Shown here: positions 19,857 through 30,228 of the stretch, piece after piece
Layout: each line of letters opens with the position of its first letter
Position numbering within the stretch: the first letter of the stretch is position 1
Assembly: GCF_000350225.1 (NCBI RefSeq)
Contig: NW_005179373.1
Coordinates: forward strand, 62,001-126,000
Direction of reading: 5' to 3'
Source: Chondrus crispus
Lineage: Eukaryota; Rhodophyta; Florideophyceae; Gigartinales; Gigartinaceae
DNA: 64,000 nucleotides
Notes under the pieces: generated by a model
What the model was told of the DNA's origin: nothing
Databases searched by the model: none
The model's input: the letters and a program-made list of their open reading frames with translations, nothing else
Program-made: the position numbers and the translations under genes

Positions 19857-20993
19857 GGTCAGGTGTTGCGAGTTGAAGGTTATTCGGATATCGTTCAGGA
19901 ACGGTAGGAGTTGGATCTGTTTCGTACCGTCAAAGCTCCGCATCGTGGGACGGATCCCACGACAGCGTTGAACGTACTTCGCGATCCGTCCCGCGTCACC
20001 CGAGGTGACGAGCCTCGAGGTGTTGTCCAATCGATACATGCGGTAGTTCGCGACGGCGCTGAACTCCTGTATCATGGTGTGGACGGGCTCGAGCCCGGGT
20101 TCGGCGGGGCCCAACGTTCCAAACGGCGTGACGGGCAACGTCCGGACGTCGACGGGGCCAGGATGCGCAGTAAGATCCGCTGGCTGGTAGCCGCCTCAGC
20201 GAGGATAGAAGGGGAGAATCGGTTCCCCTGATCCGCGAACGACTCCTCTACGACCACGGTCGGGTTCGTTCGGTACCCGTTGGGACTGCCGCATGCTTCC
20301 GGTTGCATACGGCAGGGCTTGAGTCTCGGACGCGAAGATCGCGTCCGCCGTCGGCTTGATGTCCTCCGCTCTCCGACTGGTGACGGCTCCAGTCGGGGGC
20401 CACTCCTGCGCTCCGGATGCGCCCGGAGGAACAGTGGCACCGGGCCTACTCGAGGGGGCTCCCAGCGGCCTCTCGGCCGAGGTCTGTTCCATCTCACGGG
20501 CACGGCGGCGCGTTGAGTTGAGCTCCGCCGCCATGTGCGCGAACGCTCCCATCTGTTCGGCTGATGGGAAGGGTTGCAGGTCGCGTCGGACCCCGGAGTA
20601 TGAACTCACGGGTCGACCCGCAACGTCCACGGCGGGGGAATCGATGCGCGCCTCTTCGACCAGTACCAAACGGGACTGTAGCTGGTGGACGAGGGCGCAC
20701 AAGTTCTCCAAGGACTGAGTTACGCGCTCGAACCTTCTTTCGCGGATGGTGCGCAACCCATCCATACAGCGGCCGTAAACGCTGTCTGAGACGTCGATAC
20801 GGAAAGATGTTCCGAAATCTTCGATATACTCCGCGATGCGATCGTACCTCGCGAGAGCGCGTCCTTAGGAGAAGTCAGGCGACGGTTCGCGGTCTTGAGG
20901 ACCAGCGTCGCCGTCGCCGACTCGGACGCGGAGCGCTGCCTCTCGCACATCGGCGAGCTCGGGGCGAATCGATGTGGGGTATTCGCCACTCAT
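19857..20993 (-). pseudogene. gag: Family B3 gag 5' part, broken
   Basis: On the minus strand ATG at 20993 (MSGEYPTSIRPELADV) aligns with the gag start of B1 at 30229. Recognisable blocks follow: RRFERVTQSLENLCALVHQLQ, FPSAEQMGAFAHM and the capsid core YRMYRLDNTSRLV up to TFNSQHLT. An early stop and at least one frameshift disrupt it, and the family A LTR ends it at 19857. The rest of the gag, expected to the left, is absent from the other side of A1. A hairpin at 20286-20315 matches family B hairpins at 30917-30944 and about 52222-52252. Confidence 0.9.
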
Positions 20994-21051
20994 CTCGACA
21001 CGTACGACCGCGGAGGTAAACGTTTGTCTTCTCGGTTCGATCTTGAGAGTC

Positions 21052-21069
21052 TTCTAGGTCGGGAGACCA
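21052..21069 (-). promoter_or_regulatory. Family B3 primer-binding site
   Basis: Minus-strand TGGTCTCCCGACCTAGAA, one base from the LTR end at 21071. It matches the PBS of B1 and B2. Confidence 0.85.
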
Positions 21070-21070
21070 C

Positions 21071-21665
21071 TGTAGTATAATCACCCCCAACGACGAGGGG
21101 GTGAGTACTGACAGTTCGGAAAGACCCCCATCGGCTGGAAGATAGAAGCACGGCCCACCCACGATACCGAGCACGGGCTCGAGGTAGCGGTGGTAGAGCG
21201 GGATCGGGGAGGACGCGCGCACGCGCGAGCGGTTCCACGCCTCGACGCCCCGGAGCGGTACTGGGTGACCATCCAGTACCGACGGGCGGAGGCGGAGGCG
21301 GCTCGTGGGCGTGCTACGTGCGTCTTCAACCCGCGCGCGGTGCGAGTCCAAAGTAAAACGGACGGAAGTACCTAAAAGTAAGCGGGCGGACCAAGGTGGA
21401 GAATCCTTGACAAGTCCGTGCTTGTCGTCCTCCACCGCCGGCGGTCCGCTCATATTTAATGTACAGAGTCACCTATCATAACATTACAGTAGTGCAGGTC
21501 GGCCTGCACTGTAGTGCTGTCAGCCGTCCGGGCTGGCAGCACACGTGTCGTACGCCCCCGTACACGTGGGGTACACGTGTGCGCGCGCACTGAGGTACTG
21601 TAGAGCTCGGGCTCTACAGTTACAAATCTAATCTAAATCTAATTCCGGGAGGGGGATATGCTACA
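21071..21665 (-). repeat. Family B3 5' LTR
   Basis: A 595-bp LTR in minus orientation, ending in + coordinates TGTAGTATAATC (21071) and ATATGCTACA (21665). It shares with the B1 LTR the palindromes CTGTAGAGC/GCTCTACAG and GTGCAGG/CCTGCAC and the TATTTAATGTA (TATA-like) block. Family D sequence starts directly after it. Confidence 0.85.
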
Positions 21666-22254
21666 CGCGGAGGATCTTTGGACTTTGGCTAGGGAACGGC
21701 TGTGTAACGCTAGCCATCAGCGCCAAATGAGGACGCGTTTCAACAAGATGACTTGGAGGCCGGGGAAGGAGAGCCTAATTCAATTTGCGCACAGGGTTCG
21801 GGCAGCCGTGCTCGCCCTTCCCGAACCAGTGTCGGACGCCACCATGCTGGATAGATTTGTCCAATCGCTGCCGTCTAGTCTACAGGATTTGGCCATTTCG
21901 GTCCCTGGGTCATTCGACGAGGTGACCGGGAGGGTCGCCATGATGTCCGCATCTACAAGGCCGAGACCGGCAGGGGCCGATTCTACGGTGAGCTTGTCAG
22001 GCAGATGGGGGAAGGAACAGCCAAGATGAGGAACTCGTCGCCTGCGTCGACGCAATACTCCGTCAACTCCACTGCCCACCTCTACAGATGAGCGTTTCAC
22101 GTCAGCTACGTGCTACTACTGTAGCGGAAAGGGGCACATCGCGCGGTACTGTGAGAAGAAGAGAAAGGACAGAGGCGTCACTGGAAGCATACCGCAGAGG
22201 GAGGGCGTGGGGGGCGGAAAGAGGCCCACCGGGCTGGCGCCCGGCAAGAATTAA
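21666..22254 (+). pseudogene. gag: Family D gag C-terminal part
   Basis: The open frame starts in the B3 LTR, so the true start is lost. The gag part reads DLWTLARERLCNASHQRQM and FAHRVRAAVLALPEPVSDATMLDRFVQSLP, typical of the retrotransposon gag capsid (RFxxxxQxxxESLxxFxxR type). A TGA at 22027-22029 interrupts it. Continuing in frame, a CCHC knuckle CYYCSGKGHIARYC is encoded at 22111-22152, followed by a Lys/Arg-rich tail. This gag lacks the YRTYRL core of families A-C and comes from a different lineage. Confidence 0.85.
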
Positions 22255-22259
22255 GTATA

Positions 22260-25200
22260 CCGCCCCGTGAGGGCCGGACGGCCCTGGAGCATGTGTGTAG
22301 ATATACATGAGGCCGACAGAGATTGTCGGAGGGAGTGACGGTCTGTTTGACGGTGCGGGGTGGGACTTTGTGGGTGCCCCTAGACACCGGCGCCATTTCG
22401 TTATGTGTTGATCGAGACTGGTTCCAATCAGTTGGGGAACATGGACTGCAGACGACTGCTCTGCTCGCACGGCAGACGGCAGTAAGATGGAGGTCTGCGG
22501 ACGCGGGGTTTTGAAGTTTTCGCTGTGGGAGAAGGGATTTCGCGAGTCGGTACGCGTGGCTGCCAACCTCCCCAGCACCGTGCTCATTGGTTCCCAATTC
22601 TGGAGGAAACATGGCCTGCATCTAGACCTTGCCGCAGACAAGGCGGAGATCTGGGTTCGAGGGCATCGTATCAAGGGTCAAGTGCGCAGTCAGGACAATG
22701 GCGGCGCGCTTGTTGAACTAGCCGCTGCCGTCCGCGACGCAGAAGTCGACGACGCAATTGTTGGCATGGACTTGTCGACTTTCTACCCGGGGAAGCAGCT
22801 GCAGGAGCGACTGCAGGCGGCGCTGTGGCGGCAGAGGGCAGTATTCAAGGGGCTCGGGTGCATAAAAGGAGTCAAGCGCGAGATCAAGCTGGACCCTGCT
22901 GCCCGCCCCGTGTGCTGCCCGGTTCGGAGACGCTCGCCGAAGGAGAAGGAGGTAGAGCGCAAAGCCATGAAAAGGCTGCTGGAGATGGGGTTTGTCGAAC
23001 ACGCGACGTCTCCATGGGCAGCTTGCAATGTATTCGTGAAGAAAAAGGACGGGTCGACTGGAGTTACGTCAGATTTTAGAGGACTGAACTCGGTGACCGT
23101 AACAGACATGTACCCCATGGAGGACGTCTGGGCGACCTTGGATTGGATGGGCGGCAAGCGTGTCTTTTCTACAATAGATCTGAAGGACGGCTCCTTTCAT
23201 ATTGAGCTGGATGAGAATTCGAAGGACTACACTGCAGTGCGCACAGTGCTTGGGCTCTTACGGTACGTCAGGCTACCGCAAGGGTTAAGAATTCCCCCGC
23301 CAGGTTCCAACGCGTCATCAATGTCATACTCGGGGACCGCAAGGGAAGAGACGTATGGGCCTTTATGGACGATATAAGTCTCGGTACTGAGTCCGCGGAG
23401 GACCACCTAACCTCACTGAAATCCGTCCTGCGGCGGCTACTCGACGCAGGCGCCCGGTTGAAGTTGTCCAAGTGCCAGTTTGGCGTACGAGCTGCCGAAA
23501 TTCTTGGGCACTGCATTGACGAAGATAGGCTCAAGCCGTCAGCCGCCCACGTAAAGGCGACCCGGGAACTCGTAGAGCCGGGAAACGCGGAAGAGCTCAT
23601 GCGCTTCCTCGGTCTAGTCAATTATTTTAGTGAATTCGTCGACCATTTCGCCGAAATTGGGAAGCTGCTCCATGCTGTCCTGAGGGGTACGGGCTTCAAC
23701 CGGAAGAAGAGGCGGGGGACCCACCTTGTCATTAAGGATTGGGACAGCAGGTGGGGTAGCTGCCAGGGAAAGGCGTGGGAAGAGCTGAAGACGGTCTTCG
23801 GGCACCCGGAATTTCTCGCATCACCAAGGAGGGGAGCGGCCAAGAAAGTCATGACCGACGCCAGTGGGTACGGACTCGGAGGGGTGCTACTGCAGGAGGA
23901 AATAAATGGTAAATGGCGACCAATTGCTTTTACAAGCAGGAAGCTGTCCGAATCCGAGAGGAAGTTTACCGTCACCGAATGGGAATGTCTGGCTGTGGTC
24001 CACGGGCTCCGTAAGTGTCGCCCGTACCTACACGGCGAGAAGGGGGTCACAATCGTAACTGCCCGCTGCTCCCCGAAATGGCTAATGAGCCTCCGCGATC
24101 CGAGAGGGAGGTTGGCACGCTGCATGGTAGAAGTTCAAGATTATGACTTTTCGGTACAGTACGCCCCCGGCTCCGCCCTCGTCGTCCCGGACACCTTAAG
24201 CATTGATGCCATCGAAAAGCCTCTATGTCAGAGCTGCTTCGCGTCAATCGAGCTCCAGGAGAAAGGGAGCCGGAACGCAGAGGAAGTCAGGGCAGTAGTG
24301 ACCCTTGGGGCCTTCAGAGGAGGACCAACCGCCGAACAGTTACCAGAAGCCCAGCTGAAGGCCTTTGGCAACTCCGTCGAGTGGGTCGCGGCAGATGTGA
24401 GGGGCCGATACAGTGTGACTGACGAGGGCTTGCTGTGCTTCAGACCACGAGGGCCCTGCAGCGCAAGCTTCCTGGTTGTCCCGCCACAGTTAGTGGGGGC
24501 AGTTCTGCAGTTTGTGCACGGGTCCCGGATGGCTGGCCACTATGGAATCAGGCGGACTGAGGCACGAATTAGAGGTCGCTACTGGTGGCTGTCGTGGAAA
24601 AGGGATGTCAGAAGGAAGATCGGGCGATGCGTTGCCTGCACTGCCGTATAAGCGGCTAGGCCCGGAAGGGGTGCACGAATGCAGGTGTACCATCCCGCAC
24701 GCAGGTTTCAGCAGGTCGTTGTAGACGTGCAGACGATAACACGGCGGACACGGGCTGGAAATATCAAGGTCCACCTCATAATCCACACGTTCACGAGGTT
24801 CGCCCGCGCAGTCCCGATTCCGGACGAGAAGGCAGAGACGGTGGCAAGAAAAATCCTCGTCGAGTGGGTATCGATCTTCGGCGCTTTGTAAACGCTCCTG
24901 TCAGATAGGGTTCCCAATTTTGTCGGGAAGGTTGTGGCAAGTATGGCCGCACAGCTCGGCACGAAACGAGTCACCACCTCTCTATTCCACCCCCAGGCGA
25001 ACGGGTGCGTGGAGGGGTGGAACCGGACGCTTGCGCAAGACCTGGCATGCTTTGTGTCCACAGAGCAGGACGACTGGGACCTTCACGTCTCGTTGGCCTG
25101 CCTACGGTACAACACTGGGGTGCATGAGGCGACCCAGTTATCCCCATTTGAGGCAATGTTCGGGATCGAGGCCTTCATGGCTTGGGGTGATGTGGAAGCC

Positions 25201-25766
25201 GACAGGGTGATGGGGGGCCCTACAGCACGCAAAGGCACCTCAACGAGCTCCACAGCAGGCTGCTCAAGGGTGGAATGGAGGAACGCAAGAAAGCTGCCAA
25301 GCATTACGACCGCAACGTGAGGGGAATGCGCTTGCGGACCGAAGACCGCGTGATGGTGTGGGCACCAGACCTAGTTAGTAAGGAGGGAAATGAGGTGGTC
25401 CCTCCGTAGCTGGGACCGTATGTCGTGTAACAAATGCTTTCGGACGTGAGCTACAGGCTGCGCTCCGAAATTCGGGACGTGACGGCACGAGTGCACCCGA
25501 ATCGCTTACGACGCATCTCGCAGGTAGCCATCCAGACCGCAGACCGGAAGGAAGGGGTGTTTCCGGACGGTCTCAGGCTACTCGAGAAGATGACTACGTA
25601 TGAACACAGGCCGTGCCCGAGAACGGGAGCTTCTGAGAGGTGGTTCCGAGTTCAGCTACGTGGGCGCGCGTCTCCGAGGTGGACACCAGAGTCCGCACTT
25701 CTCGAAGCAATTGTGAAGCTTCACGATGACAGGCAGGGCCACGCAGGCCCCAAGTATGGAGAATGA
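22260..25766 (+). pseudogene. pol: Family D pol, frameshifted
   Basis: Pieces of a Ty3/Gypsy pol in three frames. Protease: VPLDTGAISLCVD near 22375. Reverse transcriptase: KKKDGSTGVTSDFRGLN and VFSTIDLKDGSF, a frame break near 23290-23365, then FMDD at about 23365-23376 (Phe-Met instead of Tyr-Leu). RNase H: KVMTDASGYGLGG. Integrase: H-H-C-C near 24516-24650 (FVHGSRMAGHYG, then CVACTA), then D, D, E at VVVDVQ, LLSDRV and GCVEGWNRT. A GPYVV module near 25412 and a weak chromodomain-like end (RWFRVQLRGRASPRWTPES) follow. Stops and frameshifts near 23300, 24650, 24890, 25405 and 25427 make it inactive. No LTR of its own is recognised. Confidence 0.9.
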
Positions 25767-26489
25767 CGCACTGACGCTACTGGACAAAGACTGACGGAGA
25801 CTCCCGTGTCCAAGACCGAGCTCGACCGAGCACCCCGTCAATAGGACCGGTGCTTCCAACCAGTTCTCAAGGACATAGGAAATGGGACGGATGTTGCGGG
25901 TCTGAATTTAATTCTTTCTTGACACGTGGGACACGCGAGAGAGGTTGCATATGACCCGGCTCCCAATGCGCGGCACAGCCCGACAGTGTCAGGCGAGGAC
26001 ATGGCGAGGACTTGGAGACGTTTGGGGAAGGTGGAGGTGCTGCGGTTACGCGAGGACGTTACGGGACGACGAGAGCGTTTTGACCCAATGGCGTCGGTGG
26101 AGGCAGACAGGAGGCGCTGAAGGGGCCGCAGGAGCTACGGAAAGGTTCGGGCGGAAGCGCGCGCAGGACGTTGGGCAAGGGCGTAATGGTGGATACGTTG
26201 GCAGCAAGAGGGGAACGTGGGGCTCGGAGGGGACGGAGGGAGGTTCGCAACGGAAGGGCGGGCAAGCGGGCCGAGTCTTGGACGGTGGCGGCAGGCGCCT
26301 GCTCCAGGGATAGAGGACGGGATGCCGCCGATGGTTGCCAGTATCGACAGTAAAAGTTAGTCGCAGCTCGTAGAAAGGAAGGCCGTCGAGGGAGCAAAAG
26401 GCGACTTGGGAGTAAACTTGCAGACTACTTTCAGAAATCGCTTCTCTTTCGGTCCGTAGGATGTGCGGCTTGGACTAGCCGCAACACTT
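25767..26489. other. Unassigned purine-rich stretch
   Basis: About 720 bp after family D pol. The + strand is strongly purine-biased and G-rich between about 25990 and 26300. ORFs here are short and Arg/Gly-rich with no motif. It may be the 3' untranslated part of family D; I saw no LTR start or PPT with confidence. Confidence 0.5.
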
Positions 26490-27544
26490 GTCTTCCATGG
26501 GAATGCGCGGCGCCGGCGTGTGGCCGCGTCCCCGGAGCATCATCACGGGATCCGTGGGTTCTGAAAACGACTCTGTCGTGTATGTGGACGTCGGTAAAGT
26601 TGACGACCCATTTGCCCCGTAGTCCTCGTCTCCGTAGCCCTCCTATGGCTCAATAAAATTATCTTCGGCTACCAATGCTCCTTCATAATAATTCTCATTA
26701 CTTCTCTTCGCACTGCGCTCCTCTGAAGCGGAGATTGACTCGGCTAAGTGGACGGCGGCGTGACCTTTACGACCGGGATAAGAAGCCCTCGTCTTGTTCC
26801 CCGCCCTGAACGTCGACGGCGTCTGAAGCGTGACCTTCTTGGTCTTCTTGTCCTTGGCGCGGCTCGCCGAGCCATGCGCTATTGCGTAATTTACCAATCT
26901 CAAAAATGTGACATCTAGGCTATCTTGTCGATACTACGAGACCATGGGCTTGATACTGGCATCTAGCCCCTCGATGAACATGGTCATCTGCTCCTCCATG
27001 GAATAAAAATTCCCACAACGGTTGCTCGCGTCTGTTAGGCGATTGTAAAATTCAATTTCTTCTTCAGACGGTCTCTGCTGAATTTCTCGCAAAGCGAGAA
27101 CGGCTTGGCGGATCGCCTCATCGGTGGTGAAACTTCTCAATAACCACTGTACGGCCTCCGGCCAGACTGACACCTTCCCATGATGGGATCCCGCCGTCTG
27201 AGACACGGAAGTGTACTGTCTCAAGGCGATGCCTCCAAGGAACTCGGGCAACAAGCGAATCGCTTGTCCCTAGTTCCTCTCCTGAGTATCAAACTCTTGA
27301 ACCAACTTCACCAAAAAATCGAACACAAGGACCCCGTTCTCACCTGTGAACGTGTTGTCCTTCTTCACCTTAGGCGGAATATCTCTCCTGATTTTTCGCA
27401 CGGCGGTCCGCCGAGAACTTGACAAATGTGTCCGCGGGTTCCGCAAGAGGTACGTTCGGTACGACAGTAATTTCTTGAAGAGGTAGTCGGTCGGATTCAG
27501 CTCCTCCAACTTATCCCGTCGCGGCCCACGCCGCGTTGCGAAAT
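26490..27544 (-). pseudogene. gag: Family A gag fragment (middle and C-terminal part)
   Basis: Minus-strand match to gag of A1 from the middle of the protein (RRGPRRDKLEELNPTDYL, then the capsid core) to the segment before the knuckle, where homology stops near 26490. Internal stops at about 27270 and 26934 break it. At 27545 a family A LTR in + orientation interrupts it inside the codons before the capsid core. The last bases before the LTR, GAAAT, would be the left target duplication, but the right partner is not in this window. Confidence 0.85.
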
Positions 27545-28567
27545 TGTAGTGCAATACCCGTCTCGGGTAGGGGGGGGGAAAGGAAGTGCAAAAGGAAAAC
27601 AGTAAATTGGATACTGTAGTCTGGGGTTGGGGGACACGCGTGTGCGACGAAGCGCACGATTATTTTAATTATTTAATTTTATTTACTAATTAGATCTAGA
27701 ATCTAGAGCCGGGAGCTACTGTACTCGCCCCGACGGGGCTCTATATAACTTAGCCCTTTGACCGACCAAGTCAATAAACCAAGCCGAGTTGCCAGAGTCT
27801 GATATCGCCTTGGTTGAAGTCCGTCTTTTACAAGACATTCCCTTTAACTACAGATTACTTTATCCTTTGCGCTCGGGGGTTCCCTTTTCTTTTTCCTTTG
27901 TTTCCCTATCCTTTTCTATCTCTAATTCTACCTATTTTCCCTTATCTTGTGTTGGTGCCATCGGCCTCGGTTGCGACCGAACCGGTGTAGGTGTCTTTGC
28001 CATCGGGCGACACAGTTGACGTAGCGCTGCTACTGTGACCCATTTTCCGACGGAAACTGTTGCATCGACGTCTCCCTCGAAGGGCTTCGTCGCGTTACAA
28101 GCCAGTGTTGGTGTCATCGGCCTCGGTTGCGACCGAACCAGTGTAGGTGTTTCGAGTCATCGGGCGGCACAGTTGAAGTAGCACTGCTACTTTCATTTCA
28201 TTCCGTCGGGCTGCGTTGCGACGCCCCCGTCGAAGGCCTTGTCACGTTACAAGGTGTCGAAGAAGCTCATCGAGCATTGGCCCTACAACCCAGTGGAACG
28301 GGGGTACCTAAGTACACGCCCCACCCCACACTCGTCGAGCAGTTCTCTTCGCAAGTCTCTACCACATCGATCCTGGGCCGGGCTATTTCTGTGTGCCTCC
28401 CTATCAGGGATATGAGCTACTACGAGTCGCAAGCTCGTTTAAACGGAGAAGGGAGAGTCGGACACTTCGTAGGGCTCTGCCATCGGCAGTTCTTCTTTTT
28501 GTTGCTGTTGTTGTTTTTGCTGGACCATCGGACCGCGGTCTCTGCCTGATAGGCGCATTGCACTACA
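27545..28567 (+). repeat. Family A3 5' LTR
   Basis: A 1023-bp LTR in + orientation, TGTAGTGCAATACCCG to GCGCATTGCACTACA. It carries diverged forms of the two internal repeats (about 27945-28040 and 28103-28195) and the TATA-like block near 27742. The U3 CACGTG is changed to CACGCG at about 27635. Confidence 0.9.
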
Positions 28568-28571
28568 AAAG

Positions 28572-28589
28572 TGGTCTCCCGACTTAGAA
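28572..28589 (+). promoter_or_regulatory. Family A3 primer-binding site
   Basis: TGGTCTCCCGACTTAGAA follows the LTR by four bases. It differs by one base from the PBS of A1 (CCTAG to CTTAG). Confidence 0.85.
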
Positions 28590-28729
28590 CTGCGTACAGA
28601 AGACCCGACCTAGAAACTGCGTAAGCTGAAACGGACTACAGGAGTTGTCGCTGCGACGTAAGTTTATTTAGGTGTTGTAGATTTTTCAATTTTTTTGTGT
28701 TAAGTTAGGTTTGTTTTTGGAAACAAACC

Positions 28730-29757
28730 ATGTCGACCAGGGCCCCCGGAGACATCGGTCCCGGGGCGAGCAGAATCGGATCAGCAAGGGCGTCGAGGAT
28801 CCCACGAGGTCCTCGCACCAGAAGCCAGGCCAATACGGCCACGGATCCCGAAGGTCAAGAATCCCCGACGGGGATTGAAGCCGATAAGGATAACCTATCC
28901 TACAGGTTCAAGAAGATGCGAGGGGGAGAATCGCCAAGAGATGAAAAATCTCGAGGCTGAATTAGCCCTCGTCCGTAAGCAACTGGAGTTGCAAGCATCC
29001 GAGTTCCACACCGGTTTAGGAGAGCTATCGGCTCGAGTGGATCTCGTCGAGAAGGAGCGAGGTGATCCGACCGACGGTCCGGGGCCGGAGGTCCTAGCTT
29101 CGTTGAAAATTGCAGTCAAGGACGCAAGGCGCGACGCAAATCAAGCTTTGGAGTCCTTGGGGAAATTTAGAGCCACTATCGACGACAAGTTTGACGGCGC
29201 CGCTCATCGTCTCAAGGACCTTGAACAGGGCGCCGGGCAAGAGCCGCTCCCAATGGGTCAAGATGGCGACCGTCGATCGAAGAAGGACAAGGCCGCTGTA
29301 CAGCGGAGTTCCAAGTCGAAGACTTCAAAGAAGAATCTGCGACGTCGGAGCAAGAGTCACTGTAATGACGAGCCGGAGGACCAAGACTCAATGACCGAGT
29401 CGAATGGCCTTTCCGAAGCTGGTGACGACGGTTCGTCGAACCATGCCAGCAATCGAACATCGTTCAGAGGAAGGAAAAGGAATTTCGCAGGGCAAGAAAA
29501 TTACCTTCAGACGGGGCGGAGTCACTTCGTCCGCCTCGCGGAGAGACAAAGACGCGGAACCCGAAGATGTCGCAACGTGGCGCGGGCCGCGATGAGAGGA
29601 GTTAGAGGAGCTGAATCCGACCGACTACCTCTTCAAGAAATTACTGTCGTACCGAACGTACCTCTTGCGGAACCCGCGGACACATTTATCAAGTTCCCGG
29701 CAGACCGCCGTGCGAAAAATCAGGAGAGATATTCCACCTAAGGTGAAGAAGGACAAC
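28730..29757 (+). pseudogene. gag: Family A3 gag N-terminal part, truncated
   Basis: ATG at 28730 (MSTRAPGDIGPGASR) matches the gag start of A1. The coiled-coil segment and charged region are readable, but a frameshift near 28910 and others near 29440-29600 split it. The capsid core begins (YLFKKLLS-like codons near 29625) and homology ends at 29757, where a truncated family B LTR starts with only a 2-3 base overlap at the junction. All downstream parts of A3 are missing. Confidence 0.85.
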
Positions 29758-30152
29758 AATATGGAGCGGACCGACGGCGGCGGAAGGGGACAAGCACGGG
29801 CTTGTCCTCAACCGACCGCCAAGGTCAGTCCACCCAGCTTATTCTAAACGTCGCCTTCGCTCTTCGCGCGCGTTTAGTCGGAGCCGAGCCGGAGTGGACG
29901 CGCAGCACGCGAGCGAGCACGGAACCGCCTCCGCCCGTCAGCACTGGTACGTCACCCAGTGCTGCTCCGGGGCGTCGAGGCGTCGATCCGCTCGTGCGTG
30001 CGCGCGTCCCTGCTCGCTCCCGCTCTACCACCGCTACCCGGGCCCGAGCCCGGTTCCGTAGCTGGTTGGCCCGCTTCACCCCTTCTCCGAACCGGGGTCT
30101 ACAGGTCGAACTGCGCATACACCTCCAGTCGTCTAGGGGTGTTTATGCTACA
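29758..30152 (+). repeat. Truncated family B1 5' LTR
   Basis: Equals 42298-42692 over 395 bp with 3 mismatches and no indel, ending GTTTATGCTACA. The first 309 bp of the LTR, including U3 and the TATA-like sequence, are replaced by family A3 gag. Confidence 0.95.
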
Positions 30153-30153
30153 G

Positions 30154-30171
30154 TGGTCTCCCGACCTAGAA
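30154..30171 (+). promoter_or_regulatory. Family B1 primer-binding site
   Basis: TGGTCTCCCGACCTAGAA, one base after the LTR. Same 18-mer as in family A1, although the LTRs of the two families are unrelated apart from their termini. Confidence 0.9.
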
Positions 30172-30228
30172 GACCTCGAGATCTTTCCGAGAAGACTTTC
30201 TTTTTCCTCCGCGTCCGTACGCGTTGAG

